Origin: Bacillota bacterium
Lineage (GTDB): Bacteria > Bacillota > Clostridia > Peptostreptococcales > Anaerovoracaceae
Length of the DNA stretch: 11,766 bases
NCBI GenBank assembly: GCA_017538845.1
Contig: JAFYIC010000091.1
Coordinates: forward strand, 1-11,766
Direction of reading: 5' to 3'
Within the stretch, counting starts at the first letter, position 1. Every line of letters starts with the position of its first letter. Shown here piece by piece: positions 1 through 6,867 of the stretch. A model generated the notes under the pieces. That model was not told where the DNA came from and ran no database searches. It saw only the letters and a list, made by a program, of their open reading frames with translations. Made by a program: the position numbers and the translations under genes.

Positions 1-79
1 TGAAGAATGCCGCTATGGCCAGCACTATGGCAAATATGAGCAGATATATGAATATATTTTTACCGATACGTTTTTTCAA
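1..79 (-). CDS. ftsH: Probable FtsH N-terminus (AAA+ membrane zinc protease), partial at window edge
   Basis: Only the first 26 codons are in the window; the gene runs off the left edge. It begins with a TTG codon (complement of 77-79) behind a strong GGAGG ribosome site at about 88-92. The visible peptide starts with a short basic stretch (KKRIGK) and then becomes a hydrophobic segment (IFIYLLIFAIVLAIAAFF). That is the layout of the first membrane anchor of FtsH, the ATP-dependent zinc protease that degrades membrane and regulatory proteins. Support comes mainly from position: ftsH follows tilS (with hpt between them) in Bacillus and many other Bacillota. The 64-nt gap after tilS has no terminator, so cotranscription is likely. 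The AAA, zinc-binding and peptidase motifs lie outside the window, so another single-anchor membrane protein cannot be excluded. Confidence 0.62.
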   Translation of the reverse strand, partial: MKKRIGKNIFIYLLIFAIVLAIAAFF

Positions 80-143
80 CTTATTGGTCCTCCGTTAAAT
101 TTCTGTTTTTTGTGTTCATCCACAAATTTGAGAGTAAATTTTA

Positions 144-1643
144 TCATATCTCCCCTGTAAGTTCAATTATCAGGGCGTTTTTTGTGTGCCGTGTAAATTT
201 GTTGCTTCCCGAGTATCTGTTCTTGATCTTTACGGCTCCGGCCGGGCCTCTCGGATCATCTATGCCGTACTTGGTGAACTCGCCGGCGATCCACAGGATC
301 TCACTTCCCGCAGCGATCACCGGGATCCAGTCGCGGTCTTCCTTAGGCACCTTGGCGTCGATGAAATACTCCTTGAGTTTTTTCTTTCCCCTGTCGGGTC
401 CGAGAGAAAGCCAGTCTCCCGCTTTCCTGGTCCTCAGCTGTATGTCGCTCGGCTCCAGTTCGCCTCTGTACTGTTTGTTCAGAAGATCCCAGTCGAATAT
501 GGCCCGGGTCCTGGTCTTTACCGGGGGCTCCTCGCCCACGGCTTCTATGGAGACTTTGATGCTCATCCTCTTGAGCATCTCCTCTCTCCTGATCTTTGCC
601 TTGACCATCATGTCATCTTCGCCGCCGTGCTTACCGATGACCACCGTGTCATATCCGGTCCGCATGAAGTATCCTTCCGGCAGGTCGAGATTCTTTGAAG
701 GCTGTCCCTGGAATATCAGCTCCGCCGCCGCGGCAAAGTGGGCCGCAGTCATATCCTGCACCAGACCGGTGTCCTTAAGGGCTTTCATTATGACTCTGAA
801 CATGATAGCCGGATCCAGCTTCTTCAGTTCTTTCAGGTCCAGCTCCACCTTGTTCTTTTCCTCGGATACAAGGATGTCCTCCATAGCCGTCTCGGCCAGT
901 CCTTTCAGGAACCTGCTGTCTTCCCTTGCGATCTTCGACAGTCTGTTCAGCCCGTCCGTCACGTCCATGCCGAATATCTCCTTGATATACGGCATCAGCT
1001 GTATGCGGACTTTGTTTCTTGTATAGATAGCCTGCTTGTTGGTCTGGTCCGTCCTGGGCTGAAGGCCTCTGCTTTCACAGTACTTTTCGATGTCTTCTCT
1101 TTTTATATCCAGAAGCGGCCTTATGGTGTATGAGCCGTCTTCGTTCTGTCTTATATATTCCATGCCGGCAAGGCCGTCTGTGCCGGTGCCCCGTATTATC
1201 CTTATGAGCACCGTCTCCGCCTGGTCGTTGTAGTTGTGGGCTACCGCGACTTTGACGTTTTCCATGGAAACGTCGTACTCCCGGGCGATCTCCTTGGCTC
1301 TGCGTGAAAAGGCTTCATATCTGGCCTGACGGCCGGCCTCTTCGGAAGATATGCCCTGCTTTTCAGCGATGGCTGCGCAGTCATACACGTATACTTTGCA
1401 GTCCACGCCTGCGTCCAGGCACATCTTTTCAACGTAGGCCTGGTCCTCTTCAGCCGCGCCCGGGCGGAACTTGTGGTTCACGTGGACAACATGGATGTTC
1501 CAGCCTTCTTTATATGCCAGCTCTTCCAGCACATCAAAAAGGCACACCGAATCGGGGCCTCCTGAAAGGCCCACGATAATGTGCTCATCTTTCTCTATCA
1601 GTTTCCTCTGCCGTATGGTTTCGAGGATCGTCTGTTCTATCAT
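144..1643 (-). CDS. tilS: tRNA(Ile)-lysidine synthetase TilS
   Basis: TilS uses ATP and lysine to convert the wobble cytidine of the CAU-anticodon tRNA-Ile to lysidine, which makes it read AUA and accept isoleucine; it is normally essential and cytosolic. The 499-residue protein shows the PP-loop ATPase signature SGGPDS at residues 27-32, then the family blocks HVNHKFR, NDQAETVLIRIIRGTG and DQTN...YTRNKVR. The C-terminal third carries the TilS-C domain, with LRTRKAGDW and a KKLKEYFIDAKVP block. It is slightly long for the family. The usual HHxDDQ motif reads HNYNDQ here, which is a mild deviation. The ATG start has no strong ribosome site but lies 22 nt after tatD, so translation may be coupled. 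Heavy use of ATA isoleucine codons in this window fits the need for the enzyme. Confidence 0.96.
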   Translation of the reverse strand: MIEQTILETIRQRKLIEKDEHIIVGLSGGPDSVCLFDVLEELAYKEGWNIHVVHVNHKFRPGAAEEDQAYVEKMCLDAGVDCKVYVYDCAAIAEKQGISSEEAGRQARYEAFSRRAKEIAREYDVSMENVKVAVAHNYNDQAETVLIRIIRGTGTDGLAGMEYIRQNEDGSYTIRPLLDIKREDIEKYCESRGLQPRTDQTNKQAIYTRNKVRIQLMPYIKEIFGMDVTDGLNRLSKIAREDSRFLKGLAETAMEDILVSEEKNKVELDLKELKKLDPAIMFRVIMKALKDTGLVQDMTAAHFAAAAELIFQGQPSKNLDLPEGYFMRTGYDTVVIGKHGGEDDMMVKAKIRREEMLKRMSIKVSIEAVGEEPPVKTRTRAIFDWDLLNKQYRGELEPSDIQLRTRKAGDWLSLGPDRGKKKLKEYFIDAKVPKEDRDWIPVIAAGSEILWIAGEFTKYGIDDPRGPAGAVKIKNRYSGSNKFTRHTKNALIIELTGEI

Positions 1644-1665
1644 ATCTGTATCAAGCGTCTTTTCG

Positions 1666-2514
1666 CTACAGGGCCTGGATGCCGAAAAACCTCATTGCGT
1701 TTTCCTTCGTCCTGGCCGCTGTCTCTTCCAGCGTAAGACCCTTGATCTCACCAACCTTTCTTGCCGTATGGATCACATACGGTGATACGTTTCTCTTTCC
1801 TCTCAGAGGCTCCGGCGCCAGGAACGGCGCGTCGGTCTCCACAAGAAGGAAATCGATAGGGATGTCTTCCACGACTCCCACTGTCTTTTTGTTGTTCTTG
1901 TAAGTCACAGGTCCCGCGACGGAAAGAGTCGCTCCCAGTTTCACATACTGTTTTCCCGTTTCCCTGCTCCCCGAAAAACAATGGAGCAGCACGCGGGCGT
2001 CGTTTTCCGCTGATTTCCACGCCGGATCGTCGGGCACGGGCCTTTTGGGGAACCAGCTTTTTCTCTCTTCGGAAAAAGCCCCTTCCTCTTTGAGGATGTC
2101 CATGGTCTCCTTGTCCGCTTCCCGGGAATGGATGATGATGGGCATCTTCAGCTCGTTGGCCAGACGTATCTGCTTACGGAAGACTTCCCTCTGCACGTCT
2201 CTTTCGGAATGGTCATAGTAAAAGTCCAGTCCGATCTCGCCGATGGCCACGATCTTGTCTTTCTGGGCCAGTCCTTTTATCATGGCCAGCTCCGTGTCGC
2301 CCATATCCTTGGCTTCATGGGGATGGAACCCCACCGCGCCGTAGCACCAGGGCAGCTTTTGCACATGGCTGCATGTGAGCACGGAGGAAACCAGGTCGAC
2401 AGCCACATCGCAGACGGCGTCCACATCGGAATGCTCTATGACGCTGATCAGCGCCATCCGCTCTTCTTCGGTATATCCGTCATGATTGATGTGTGTATGT
2501 GAATCAAAAAACAT
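1666..2514 (-). CDS. tatD: TatD-family metal-dependent hydrolase / DNase
   Basis: TatD proteins are TIM-barrel amidohydrolase-fold enzymes that use two metal ions; characterised members are 3'-5' exonucleases acting on DNA or RNA ends. All metal-ligand motifs are present: H6 and H8 in DSHTH, E93 in GEIGLDFYY, H129 in IIIHSREA, H178 in LLHCFSGS and D228 in ETDAPF. The protein has 282 residues against a usual length near 255-265. The surplus lies between H129 and H178, where a charged, proline-rich stretch (about residues 146-172) lengthens the loop by roughly 20-25 residues. It sits 22 nt after metG and 22 nt before tilS, consistent with one operon. The metG-tatD order matches metS-yabD of Bacillus, but rnmV and rsmA do not follow. 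Family assignment is firm; the physiological substrate is not known from sequence. Confidence 0.94.
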   Translation of the reverse strand: MFFDSHTHINHDGYTEEERMALISVIEHSDVDAVCDVAVDLVSSVLTCSHVQKLPWCYGAVGFHPHEAKDMGDTELAMIKGLAQKDKIVAIGEIGLDFYYDHSERDVQREVFRKQIRLANELKMPIIIHSREADKETMDILKEEGAFSEERKSWFPKRPVPDDPAWKSAENDARVLLHCFSGSRETGKQYVKLGATLSVAGPVTYKNNKKTVGVVEDIPIDFLLVETDAPFLAPEPLRGKRNVSPYVIHTARKVGEIKGLTLEETAARTKENAMRFFGIQAL

Positions 2515-2536
2515 ATTTCTTTCCCGTCAAATGACC

Positions 2537-4477
2537 TTACGTTACCGGATTGCCGTCGTCTGCTTCGGCAGTTACGAAAGCAAGGCCGTTCTTACCATTC
2601 AGGGCGTCATCCGCGAACAGGAGCATTCCCTTGGATTCCATGCCTCTCAGTTTTCTCGGAGCCAGGTTTGCGACTACTACAACCTTCTTGCCCACGCAGT
2701 CCTCCGGCTTGAAGTATTCCGCAACGCCTGAGATGACCTGTCTGGTCTCTGTGTCCATCTTAACCTGGAATACCAGCAGCTTGTCTGCCTTCGGATGTTT
2801 TTCCGCGGAAACGATGGTGCCCACTCTCAGATCAAGCTTGTCGAAATCGTCATATGTGATCTCGTCCTTCAGCTTCAGCGGAATGTTCTTTTCAGCGCCT
2901 GAGATCTGATCCAGTTCCTCCAGTTCCTTGTCGATATCCAGTCTCGGGAAGAGAGCCTCGCCCTTCTTCACCTCTTCACCGGACATCATCATGAACTCTC
3001 TGGCGTCGTCCCACTCGGGATCCGCGTACCAGAGTCCCAGCTGCTTCCTCATCTTCGTGGAAGTGGTGGGCATGAACGGGCTTATGAGTACAGATACTAT
3101 GCGCAGTGACTCGGCAAGATTGTGAAGCACTGTATCCAGTCTCGGTTTGTCTTCTTCGTTCTTGGCAAGTATCCACGGCATGGTCTCGTCAATGTACTTG
3201 TTGGCGCGCCTTACAGCTACCCAGATGGATTCCAGAGCCAGGTTGAACTTGAAGTCTTCCATACGCTCCTCCACCTTGTCGATAGCTCCCGTAGCCGTGG
3301 CCTTCAGGTCGTCATCCAGAGCCTTCGCTTCCGGCTCTTCCGGCTCTACAGCGTCAGGCACTATGCCTCCGTTGTATTTTTCTATCATGGAAACAGTCCT
3401 GGAAAGCAGGTTTCCGAGGTCGTTTGCCAGGTCGTAGTTCATTCTCTTGAGCATTACCTCGTTGGTGTACACTCCGTCCTGTCCGAATGTGTATTCTCTC
3501 AGGAGGAAATACTTGAGGGCGTCCACTCCGTATCTTTCGATAAGGATCCTCGGGTCAACAACGTTGCCTTTGGACTTGGACATCTTTCCGCCTTCCAGCA
3601 GGAGCCATCCGTGGCCCAGTACTTTCTTCGGCAGGGGCTGGTCTATGGACATGAGCATAGCCGGCCAGATGATAGTGTGGAATCTTACGATCTCCTTGCC
3701 CACCAGATGAACGTCTACCGGCCAGTACTTCTCATACTCCGCCGGATCGTCCGGATATCCCAGAGTGGTGATATAGTTGGTGAGGGCGTCAAGCCATACG
3801 TATATGACGTGGCTCTCGTCAAGAGGCACCGGGATGCCCCAGTCGAAACTGGTCCTGGATATGCACAGGTCCTCAAGACCCTGCTCCAGGAAGGAGATCA
3901 TCTCGTTGCGCCTGCTCTCAGGCTGGAGGAATTCCGGATTGTTCTTAAAGAGATCAAGCAGTCTGTCCTGATACTTTGATATCTCGAAGAAGTACGCATC
4001 CTCCGACGCTTTTTCCACCGGACGTCCGCAGTCGGGGCACTTGCCGTCCACCAGCTGGCTCTCTGTCCAGAAGGATTCGCACGGAGTGCAGTAAAGTCCT
4101 TCGTATTTTCCTTTATATATATCGCCCTTCTTATACATCTGCATGAAGATATCCTGGACTCTCTTTACATGACGGTCTTCTGTGGTCCTGATGAAGTCGT
4201 CGTACGATATCTCCATTGTCTTCCAGAGCTCTTTGGTATCCGCTACGATCTTGTCCACGTATTCTATCGGCGAAACTCCTTCTTTCTCCGCGATGGTCTG
4301 GATCTTCTGTCCGTGCTCGTCGGTACCGGTCTGGAATCTGACATCATAACCCTGAGCTCTCTTGAATCTGGCCATGGCGTCGGCCATGACTGTACAGTAA
4401 GTATGCCCGATATGCAGATTCGAGCTTGGGTAATAGATCGGTGTCGTGATGTAATAGGTTCCTTTTTCTTTTGACAT
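2537..4477 (-). CDS. metG: Methionyl-tRNA synthetase
   Basis: Class I aminoacyl-tRNA synthetase that charges initiator and elongator tRNA-Met with methionine in the cytosol. The 646-residue product shows the HIGH motif at residues 22-25 and KMSKS near 297-301. A four-cysteine zinc knuckle (CTPC at about 128-131 and CPDC at about 145-148) lies in the connective domain. The helical anticodon-binding domain follows, and a C-terminal Trbp111-type OB-fold tRNA-binding domain (about 545-646, [19 protein letters not shown]) ends the protein. The open frame extends 53 codons upstream, but I choose the ATG at 4477: it has AAAGGA nine bases upstream, gives the typical [16 protein letters not shown] start, and the extension would lie in a structured leader. 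First gene of the metG-tatD-tilS run. Confidence 0.96.
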   Translation of the reverse strand: MSKEKGTYYITTPIYYPSSNLHIGHTYCTVMADAMARFKRAQGYDVRFQTGTDEHGQKIQTIAEKEGVSPIEYVDKIVADTKELWKTMEISYDDFIRTTEDRHVKRVQDIFMQMYKKGDIYKGKYEGLYCTPCESFWTESQLVDGKCPDCGRPVEKASEDAYFFEISKYQDRLLDLFKNNPEFLQPESRRNEMISFLEQGLEDLCISRTSFDWGIPVPLDESHVIYVWLDALTNYITTLGYPDDPAEYEKYWPVDVHLVGKEIVRFHTIIWPAMLMSIDQPLPKKVLGHGWLLLEGGKMSKSKGNVVDPRILIERYGVDALKYFLLREYTFGQDGVYTNEVMLKRMNYDLANDLGNLLSRTVSMIEKYNGGIVPDAVEPEEPEAKALDDDLKATATGAIDKVEERMEDFKFNLALESIWVAVRRANKYIDETMPWILAKNEEDKPRLDTVLHNLAESLRIVSVLISPFMPTTSTKMRKQLGLWYADPEWDDAREFMMMSGEEVKKGEALFPRLDIDKELEELDQISGAEKNIPLKLKDEITYDDFDKLDLRVGTIVSAEKHPKADKLLVFQVKMDTETRQVISGVAEYFKPEDCVGKKVVVVANLAPRKLRGMESKGMLLFADDALNGKNGLAFVTAEADDGNPVT

Positions 4478-4498
4478 TTTGTTCATTCCTTTCATATG

Positions 4499-4518
4499 TC
4501 CTGTCGAATGAGACAGGA
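4499..4518 (-). promoter_or_regulatory. Hairpin just upstream of the metG ribosome site
   Basis: In the metG transcript a perfect 7-bp stem (TCCTGTC with GACAGGA) closes a six-base loop. It ends six bases before the AAAGGA ribosome site at 4487-4492. No U-run follows, so it is not an intrinsic terminator; position suggests an effect on translation initiation or mRNA stability. Its 5' arm can also pair with an ACAGGA further upstream in the leader (complement of 4579-4584), giving two mutually exclusive folds. Pairing is seen in the sequence; function is inferred. Confidence 0.55.
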
Positions 4519-4535
4519 TCATTTTCTGAATTTTC

Positions 4536-4590
4536 CGCGGAACGTCTTCCGGCGCGCTGAAAGACCCGGTGTTCCGTGTCCTGTTCCGCG
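4536..4590 (-). promoter_or_regulatory. Folded 5' leader of metG (stacked stems)
   Basis: An 8-bp perfect outer stem pairs complement of 4583-4590 (CGCGGAAC) with complement of 4536-4543 (GTTCCGCG). Directly adjoining it, an inner stem of 7 pairs with one G-U (GTCTTTC with GGAAGAC, arms 4559-4565 and 4544-4550) closes an 8-base loop. The remaining 17 bases (4566-4582) form a bulge on one side. No T-box sequence, SAM riboswitch core or terminator U-run is visible, so I do not assign a known class. It may be an uncharacterised cis-regulator or simply a stable leader. Confidence 0.45.
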
Positions 4591-4601
4591 CATTTCCGCA
4601 A

Positions 4602-4630
4602 TCTATAGGATACCACAAAACCCTTGTTAA
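4602..4630 (-). promoter_or_regulatory. Probable sigma-A promoter of the metG operon
   Basis: On the minus strand TTAACA (complement of 4625-4630) and TATAGA (complement of 4602-4607) are separated by 17 bases. That predicts a transcript start near 4595 and a 5' leader of about 118 nt before metG. An overlapping alternative, TTGCAG-18-TATCCT, starts a few bases earlier. Assigned by consensus match only. Confidence 0.5.
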
Positions 4631-4726
4631 CTGCAATCGTAAAGACGTTGTATTTCTAATGAAATATCTTCCCGGAAAAAGCGTAAAATTTGTTGCTTTT
4701 TTGCTCTTTTTATACCCCTTTCTTCG

Positions 4727-4755
4727 TTGACTTTTTACCCGTTTTCAAGTATCAT
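4727..4755 (+). promoter_or_regulatory. Probable sigma-A promoter of the xpt-ABC transporter operon
   Basis: TTGACT at 4727-4732 and TATCAT at 4750-4755 are separated by exactly 17 bases, and transcription would start near 4762. The first riboswitch helix begins about 20 nt later, the expected layout for a riboswitch leader. Divergent from the metG promoter, with about 96 AT-rich bases between the two -35 elements in which I recognise nothing. Confidence 0.65.
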
Positions 4756-4780
4756 TTTAGTATAGAAAAAAGCATACGAA

Positions 4781-4852
4781 ATTTTGATATAAATTCGGAT
4801 AAACGGCTCGAATGTTTCTACCGCGGCGCCTTGTAGCAGCGACTATCAGAAT
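4781..4852 (+). promoter_or_regulatory. Purine riboswitch aptamer, guanine class
   Basis: The three-way junction of the purine riboswitch is complete. P1 pairs 4781-4789 with 4844-4852 (nine pairs, one G-U). J1/2 is TAA. P2 pairs 4793-4798 with 4808-4813. The conserved J2/3 GTTTCTACC lies at 4814-4822. P3 pairs 4822-4827 with 4836-4841, with one G-A mismatch, and J3/1 is ACT at 4842-4844. In Bacillus xpt numbering, U22, U47, U51 and C74 (C4843) are all kept; C74 specifies guanine/hypoxanthine rather than adenine, and U51 argues against the 2'-deoxyguanosine class. L2 (TAAACGG) and L3 (CCTTGTA, plus one extra G) depart from the usual GATATGG and CCGTAAA but keep the GG and CC that form the loop-loop pairs. 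The aptamer lies directly upstream of a terminator and xpt, the classic arrangement. Confidence 0.92.
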
Positions 4853-4855
4853 CAT

Positions 4856-4898
4856 AAACTGTCCCTGATTTACGTATCTGAAATAGAGACAGTTTTTT
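4856..4898 (+). terminator. Riboswitch-controlled intrinsic terminator
   Basis: AAACTGTC at 4856-4863 pairs with GACAGTTT at 4888-4895; the stem continues inward with minor mismatches to an 8-base loop and runs into six T residues at 4893-4898. A competing antiterminator pairs CTATCAGA (4843-4850, which includes the ligand-contacting C and the 3' strand of P1) with the 3' flank of the terminator stem (4877-4886, two bulged A), plus ATCA with TGAT inside. Ligand-stabilised P1 would block the antiterminator, so guanine should turn the operon off. Confidence 0.85.
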
Positions 4899-4961
4899 CT
4901 TTTCAAAGCGCCGGTAAAACGGCATCCGGGACCCGTCCATCACCCGCTGAAAGGTCCGAAC

Positions 4962-5537
4962 ATGCAAGCAATGGAAGATAAGATCCTGACTGAAGGCAAA
5001 GTCCTTCCCGGCGGGATACTGAAAGTAGGAAATTTTCTGAATCAGCAGATCGATACCGGTCTCTTAAGAGAGATCGGCCTTGAGATCGCAGATCTTTTCA
5101 AAGACGAAAAGCCAACAAAAATACTGACTATAGAATCAAGCGGCATCGCTCTTGCCGCGGCGGCGGGCATGGCCATGGATATTCCCATGGTATTCGCCAA
5201 AAAACACAAGAGCAGCAACGTGGACGGTCAGGTCTACACGGTCACCATACACTCCTTCACCCACGGCAACGATTATCAGGCTGTTGTCAGCCGGGATTAT
5301 CTGACGGCGGAGGACCGGGTGCTCCTGGTGGATGACTTCCTGGCCAGCGGCAACGCCCTCGCGGGCCTTGTGGATCTCGTGGGACAGGCCGGCGCCGAAG
5401 TCGTAGGCGCGGCTGTGGCCATCGAGAAGAAATTCCAGGGCGGTGGCGAGGCTCTGAGGAAACAGGGGCTGCGCATCGAACCTCTGGCATGCATCGAAAG
5501 CATGTCCGACACAGGGGTCACATTCTGTCACTTATGA
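4962..5537 (+). CDS. xpt: Xanthine phosphoribosyltransferase
   Basis: Xpt transfers the ribose-phosphate of PRPP to xanthine to give XMP in cytosolic purine salvage, which feeds GMP synthesis. The 191-residue protein matches the short Bacillus-type Xpt family along its length. An N-terminal block (ILKVGNFLNQQID) is followed by TIESSGIALA near 56-65, the PRPP-binding loop VLLVDDFLASGNA at 120-132, and IEKKFQGGGEALRKQG near 154-169. The ATG at 4962 has AAAGGT seven bases upstream, and MQAMEDKI aligns residue for residue with the Bacillus MEALKRKI start; the ATG at 4971 lacks a spaced ribosome site. The gene follows the purine riboswitch and terminator, and precedes the BMP-type ABC importer by 58 nt with no convincing terminator between, so they probably share one guanine-repressed transcript. 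Confidence 0.96.
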   Translation: MQAMEDKILTEGKVLPGGILKVGNFLNQQIDTGLLREIGLEIADLFKDEKPTKILTIESSGIALAAAAGMAMDIPMVFAKKHKSSNVDGQVYTVTIHSFTHGNDYQAVVSRDYLTAEDRVLLVDDFLASGNALAGLVDLVGQAGAEVVGAAVAIEKKFQGGGEALRKQGLRIEPLACIESMSDTGVTFCHL

Positions 5538-5595
5538 TACGCTTTGCGTACTAAGGATATTTTCTTTTTTAATAACTTTTTGCAGGAGGGAAAAA

Positions 5596-6792
5596 ATGAG
5601 AAAGAAAAGTTTGATTTGGTTATTGGTACTGGTAGTCGGCTGTTTCATGCTGCTTGCTGGTTGCGGCAGTGACGACAAAGATGCCGGTGACATCAAGGCT
5701 GGTTTCATCTGTCTCCACGATGAGAACTCAACTTACGACCTGAACTTCATCAACGGCGCTAAAGAAGCCTGCGAGAATCTCGGAGTTGACTATGAGATCA
5801 AGACAAACATCCCTGAAGGACAGGAATGCTATGACGCAGCTGCAGAGCTGGTAGACGCAGGCTGCGGAATCATCTTCGCTGACTCCTTCGGACATGAAGA
5901 CTACATGATCCAGGCTGCCAAGGACTTCCCGGATGTACAGTTCTGTCACTCGACAGGAACCAAGGCTCACACAGAAGGAGTTGAAAACTATCACAATGCT
6001 TTCGCTTCCATCTATCAGGGCCGTTATCTGGCAGGCGTTGCAGCAGGCATGAAGCTCAACGAAATGATTGAAAACGGAGACATCAAAGCTGACGAAGCAA
6101 AGATCGGTTATGTAGGCGCATTCACATATGCCGAAGTAAAATCCGGTTACACTTCATTCTTCCTCGGCGCAAGGTCTGAATGTAAGACAGCTACGATGGA
6201 AGTTACCTTCACAGGTTCATGGTATGATGAAACTGCTGAAAAAGAAGCAGCTAACAAACTGATGGATCGCGACTGCGTACTCATCAGTCAGCACGCTGAC
6301 TCCATGGGAGCTCCGACAGCATGTGAGAAGAGAGGCGTTCCTGATGTATCCTACAACGGAAGCACTGAGGAATCCTGCCCGAACACATTCATCATCTCCT
6401 CACGTATCGACTGGGCACCTTACTATGAATACGCTATCACAGCAGCAGGCAACGGCGAAGCCATCGACACTGACTGGACAGGCACACTGGAAACAGGTTC
6501 CGTACAGATCACAGATCTCGGCGGAAAAGCTCCGGCTGAAGGAACTGCTGACAGGCTCAAGGAAGTAGAAGAAGCACTGAAGTCAGGCGACACTCAGGTA
6601 TTCGACACATCCTCTTTCACAGTAAAGGGCAAAGAGCTCGATTCCTACAAGGCTGACGTAGACACAGATCCTAAGTACAAGCCTGATACAGAAGTAATCA
6701 AGGACGGATATTTCCACGAATCAGAATACCGTTCAGCTCCTTACTTCGATCTGGACATCGACGGCATCAAACTGCTCGACACAGCATTTTAA
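5596..6792 (+). CDS. BMP-family ABC transporter substrate-binding lipoprotein (probable purine nucleoside/base importer)
   Basis: Exported solute receptor of an ABC importer, tethered to the outer face of the membrane. Residues 1-22 form a lipoprotein signal peptide (RKK, hydrophobic core, lipobox LAGC), with acylation at C23. The mature part is a BMP/Med/NupN-type periplasmic-binding fold: KAGFICLHDE starts the first lobe, and FASIYQGRYLAGVAAGM is a typical family block. At 398 residues it has normal length. The start has an excellent GGAGG seven bases upstream. Characterised relatives (Bacillus NupN, spirochaete PnrA) bind purine nucleosides, and the xpt/riboswitch context supports a purine ligand here. 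Codons differ from the neighbours: GCA, ACA and GTA are preferred over GCC, ACC and GTC, as in highly expressed genes. Nine cysteines besides C23 suggest an anaerobic owner. The exact ligand cannot be read from sequence. Confidence 0.93.
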   Translation: MRKKSLIWLLVLVVGCFMLLAGCGSDDKDAGDIKAGFICLHDENSTYDLNFINGAKEACENLGVDYEIKTNIPEGQECYDAAAELVDAGCGIIFADSFGHEDYMIQAAKDFPDVQFCHSTGTKAHTEGVENYHNAFASIYQGRYLAGVAAGMKLNEMIENGDIKADEAKIGYVGAFTYAEVKSGYTSFFLGARSECKTATMEVTFTGSWYDETAEKEAANKLMDRDCVLISQHADSMGAPTACEKRGVPDVSYNGSTEESCPNTFIISSRIDWAPYYEYAITAAGNGEAIDTDWTGTLETGSVQITDLGGKAPAEGTADRLKEVEEALKSGDTQVFDTSSFTVKGKELDSYKADVDTDPKYKPDTEVIKDGYFHESEYRSAPYFDLDIDGIKLLDTAF

Positions 6793-6807
6793 CTGACGCA
6801 TAGAGAC

Positions 6808-6838
6808 GAAGAGCTCCCGGCTTTCCGGGAGCCTCTTC
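6808..6838 (+). repeat. Strong intergenic hairpin between lipoprotein and ATPase genes
   Basis: GAAGAG-CTCCCGG (6808-6820) pairs with CCGGGAG-C-CTCTTC (6825-6838) around a CTTT loop: 13 base pairs with one bulged C, 15 nt after the lipoprotein stop. The following bases (ATCTTGTATC) are not a U-run, so full intrinsic termination is unlikely. By analogy with the malE-malF interval, such a hairpin can protect the upstream mRNA and reduce downstream expression. The inference is that it raises the ratio of receptor to ATPase/permease. Confidence 0.7.
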
Positions 6839-6867
6839 ATCTTGTATCACGAAAGGTTGCAACTGAT

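Noticed and set aside
81..119. 12-codon minus-strand ORF before the ftsH-like start
   Set aside because: No convincing ribosome site and the peptide has no features; probably chance.
112..1026. Long plus-strand open frame (304 codons) opposite tilS
   Set aside because: Low-complexity Ser/Leu-rich translation with no recognisable family, lying entirely antisense to well-supported tilS; a shadow frame.
3122..3979. Plus-strand open frame of 285 codons opposite metG
   Set aside because: Antisense to conserved metG motifs, no ribosome site, no recognisable domain.
4519..4593. Possible 24-codon minus-strand ORF (MRGTGHGTP...) in the metG leader
   Set aside because: Its ATG is at the predicted transcript start with no ribosome site, and the product has no Met-rich or other attenuator-like feature.
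4478..4600. T-box or SAM riboswitch upstream of metG
   Set aside because: No T-box core sequence, no specifier-loop layout, no terminator U-run and no SAM-I core; only generic stems are present.
4478..4636. 53-codon N-terminal extension of metG
   Set aside because: It would need a start upstream of the predicted promoter and crosses the folded leader; the ATG at 4477 has a spaced ribosome site and the conserved N-terminus.
5538..5550. Hairpin TACGC-TTT-GCGTA between xpt and the lipoprotein gene as a terminator
   Set aside because: Only five base pairs, and the T-tract is over ten bases further on; it does not meet the layout of an intrinsic terminator.
5545..5573. Promoter TTGCGT-18-TTTAAT in front of the lipoprotein gene
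   Set aside because: Weak -35 match in an AT-rich spacer; cannot be distinguished from chance, so not annotated.
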